This document shows positions 6,428 through 7,191 of a stretch of 7,191 bases of DNA, piece by piece. Below the pieces are notes generated by a model. That model was not told the DNA's origin, ran no database searches, and saw nothing but the letters and a program-made list of their open reading frames with translations. This stretch comes from Methylibium sp031393925 (GTDB lineage Bacteria > Pseudomonadota > Gammaproteobacteria > Burkholderiales > Burkholderiaceae_C). The position numbers and the translations under genes are program-made. How positions within the stretch are numbered: position 1 is the first letter of the stretch; every line of letters begins with the position of its first letter. The DNA lies in assembly GCF_031393925.1 (NCBI RefSeq), contig NZ_JANMWL010000244.1:1-7191 (forward strand). Direction: 5' to 3'.

Positions 6428-7191
6428 GGTCGTGTCACTCCGTCGTTGAAGAAGCCGCGCAGCAGCGCGTGGAAGGTATCGGCATGCTCGATCTGCGTCC
6501 AGTGGTTGCAGCGGCCGACGATGTGCAGCTGCACATGCGTCAGGTGCTGCAGCAGGTGCAGGCTGCCCGACAGCGGCACCACCGCGTCGTCGCGGCCATG
6601 GATGATGAGCACACGGTTGGGGATGCGGCGCAGCGCGGCGTCGGGCACCACCAGGGCGTCGAGATGCTGCTGGCGCGGCGCCGGGAACAACGCCTCGAAG
6701 GAGCGCCGCACGTCGGGGCGCAGCGCGGCGTCCAGGCGCATGCGCGCCACGTCGTCGAGCCGGTCCTCGATGAAGCCCTCGTCGTAGGAGAACCAGCGGA
6801 TGCTGTTCTTCATCGTCGCCGGCGTCGGGTCCTCGTAGAAGCCCCAGATCCGGTCGAGCTCGGTGGTCAGCGGGATCGGCGCGCCGGCCGGGCCCATCAG
6901 CACCACCTTGCCGAAGCGCTGCGGCGCCTCCATCAGCAGGTTCAGCGCGATCGCGCCGCCCAGCGAGTTGCCGACGAGGTTGCAGCGTTCGATGCCGAGC
7001 TGGTCGAGCAGCGCGAGTTGCTGGTCGACCCACACGCGCATCCAGCGGCGCATGCCCTGCGGGCAGGGCTGGGGGTGGCTGCTCTGGCCGTAGCCGACGA
7101 GGTCGGGGATCAGCAGCTCGCAGTCGTTGGCGAGGGCCTGGCTGGCGAGGGTCCAGTTGGACAGGCCGGTGGCGCCGGGGCCGGAGCCGTG
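6424..7191 (-). CDS. Alpha/beta hydrolase of the meta-cleavage-product hydrolase type, N-terminus outside window
   Basis: The frame is open to the right edge and gives 255 residues; the family is about 280, so some 25-30 N-terminal residues are missing. It begins with the oxyanion-hole motif HGSGPG, characteristic of hydrolases that cleave C-C bonds in ring-fission products (DmpD, TodF, BphD types), followed by SNW. The nucleophile elbow is VGNSLGG with Ser76 (numbering from the edge), the acid is probably Asp202 in HGRDDAVVP, and the base is His230 in RCNHWTQIEHAD; the spacings agree with BphD. A helical lid (about 105-175) lies between. The expected reaction is hydrolysis of a 2-hydroxy-6-oxo-dienoate to a carboxylic acid and a 2-hydroxy-dienoate. 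The exact substrate cannot be read from the sequence. It is the first visible gene of the minus-strand operon. Confidence 0.88.
   Translation of the reverse strand, partial: HGSGPGATGLSNWTLASQALANDCELLIPDLVGYGQSSHPQPCPQGMRRWMRVWVDQQLALLDQLGIERCNLVGNSLGGAIALNLLMEAPQRFGKVVLMGPAGAPIPLTTELDRIWGFYEDPTPATMKNSIRWFSYDEGFIEDRLDDVARMRLDAALRPDVRRSFEALFPAPRQQHLDALVVPDAALRRIPNRVLIIHGRDDAVVPLSGSLHLLQHLTHVQLHIVGRCNHWTQIEHADTFHALLRGFFNDGVTRP

Overview
The window looks like a chromosomal segment of a GC-rich betaproteobacterium, most likely of the order Burkholderiales. The support is the HrcA C-terminus, the strong G/C third-position bias, and the aromatic-catabolism gene types. The species cannot be named from this sequence alone.

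Layout, left to right. (1) Positions 1-512 are core genome: the 3' end of hrcA (heat-shock repressor), a short promoter-bearing gap, and a tRNA gene with a CAU anticodon (probably tRNA-Ile2) with its own small terminator. (2) Positions about 497-2990 look like the remnant of an integrated mobile element beside the tRNA 3' end. It starts with a more AT-rich stretch carrying a tandem 11-bp repeat. Next comes a two-gene AbiE-type (type IV) toxin-antitoxin / abortive-infection module on the minus strand. A perfect 11-bp inverted repeat lies over the antitoxin start codon. On the plus strand is a C-terminal fragment of a conjugative relaxase. No integrase and no second attachment site are visible. 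(3) At about 2990 the sequence enters a short-chain dehydrogenase (SDR) gene that has lost its first 60-70 codons, including the cofactor-binding motif, so an element end or a deletion has destroyed it. (4) Positions 3701-5404 encode a complete XylR/DmpR-type sigma-54-dependent activator (XylR_N, V4R, AAA+, Fis HTH). (5) Positions 5398-7191, on the minus strand, form a tight operon: a meta-cleavage-product-type alpha/beta hydrolase (cut by the window edge), a DUF1330 protein, and an SDR of a subgroup lacking the usual Tyr/Lys catalytic pair.

How the genes may work together. The right-hand block has the signature of an aromatic degradation cluster: an effector-sensing sigma-54 activator next to a ring-cleavage-product hydrolase and two SDRs. 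The substrate is unknown. The activator seems to have an unusual effector pocket, with Arg where phenol sensors have His. The central block is an immobilised element relic that kept its toxin-antitoxin module. These modules are known to stabilise elements and protect against phage, which may explain why it survived while the transfer genes decayed.
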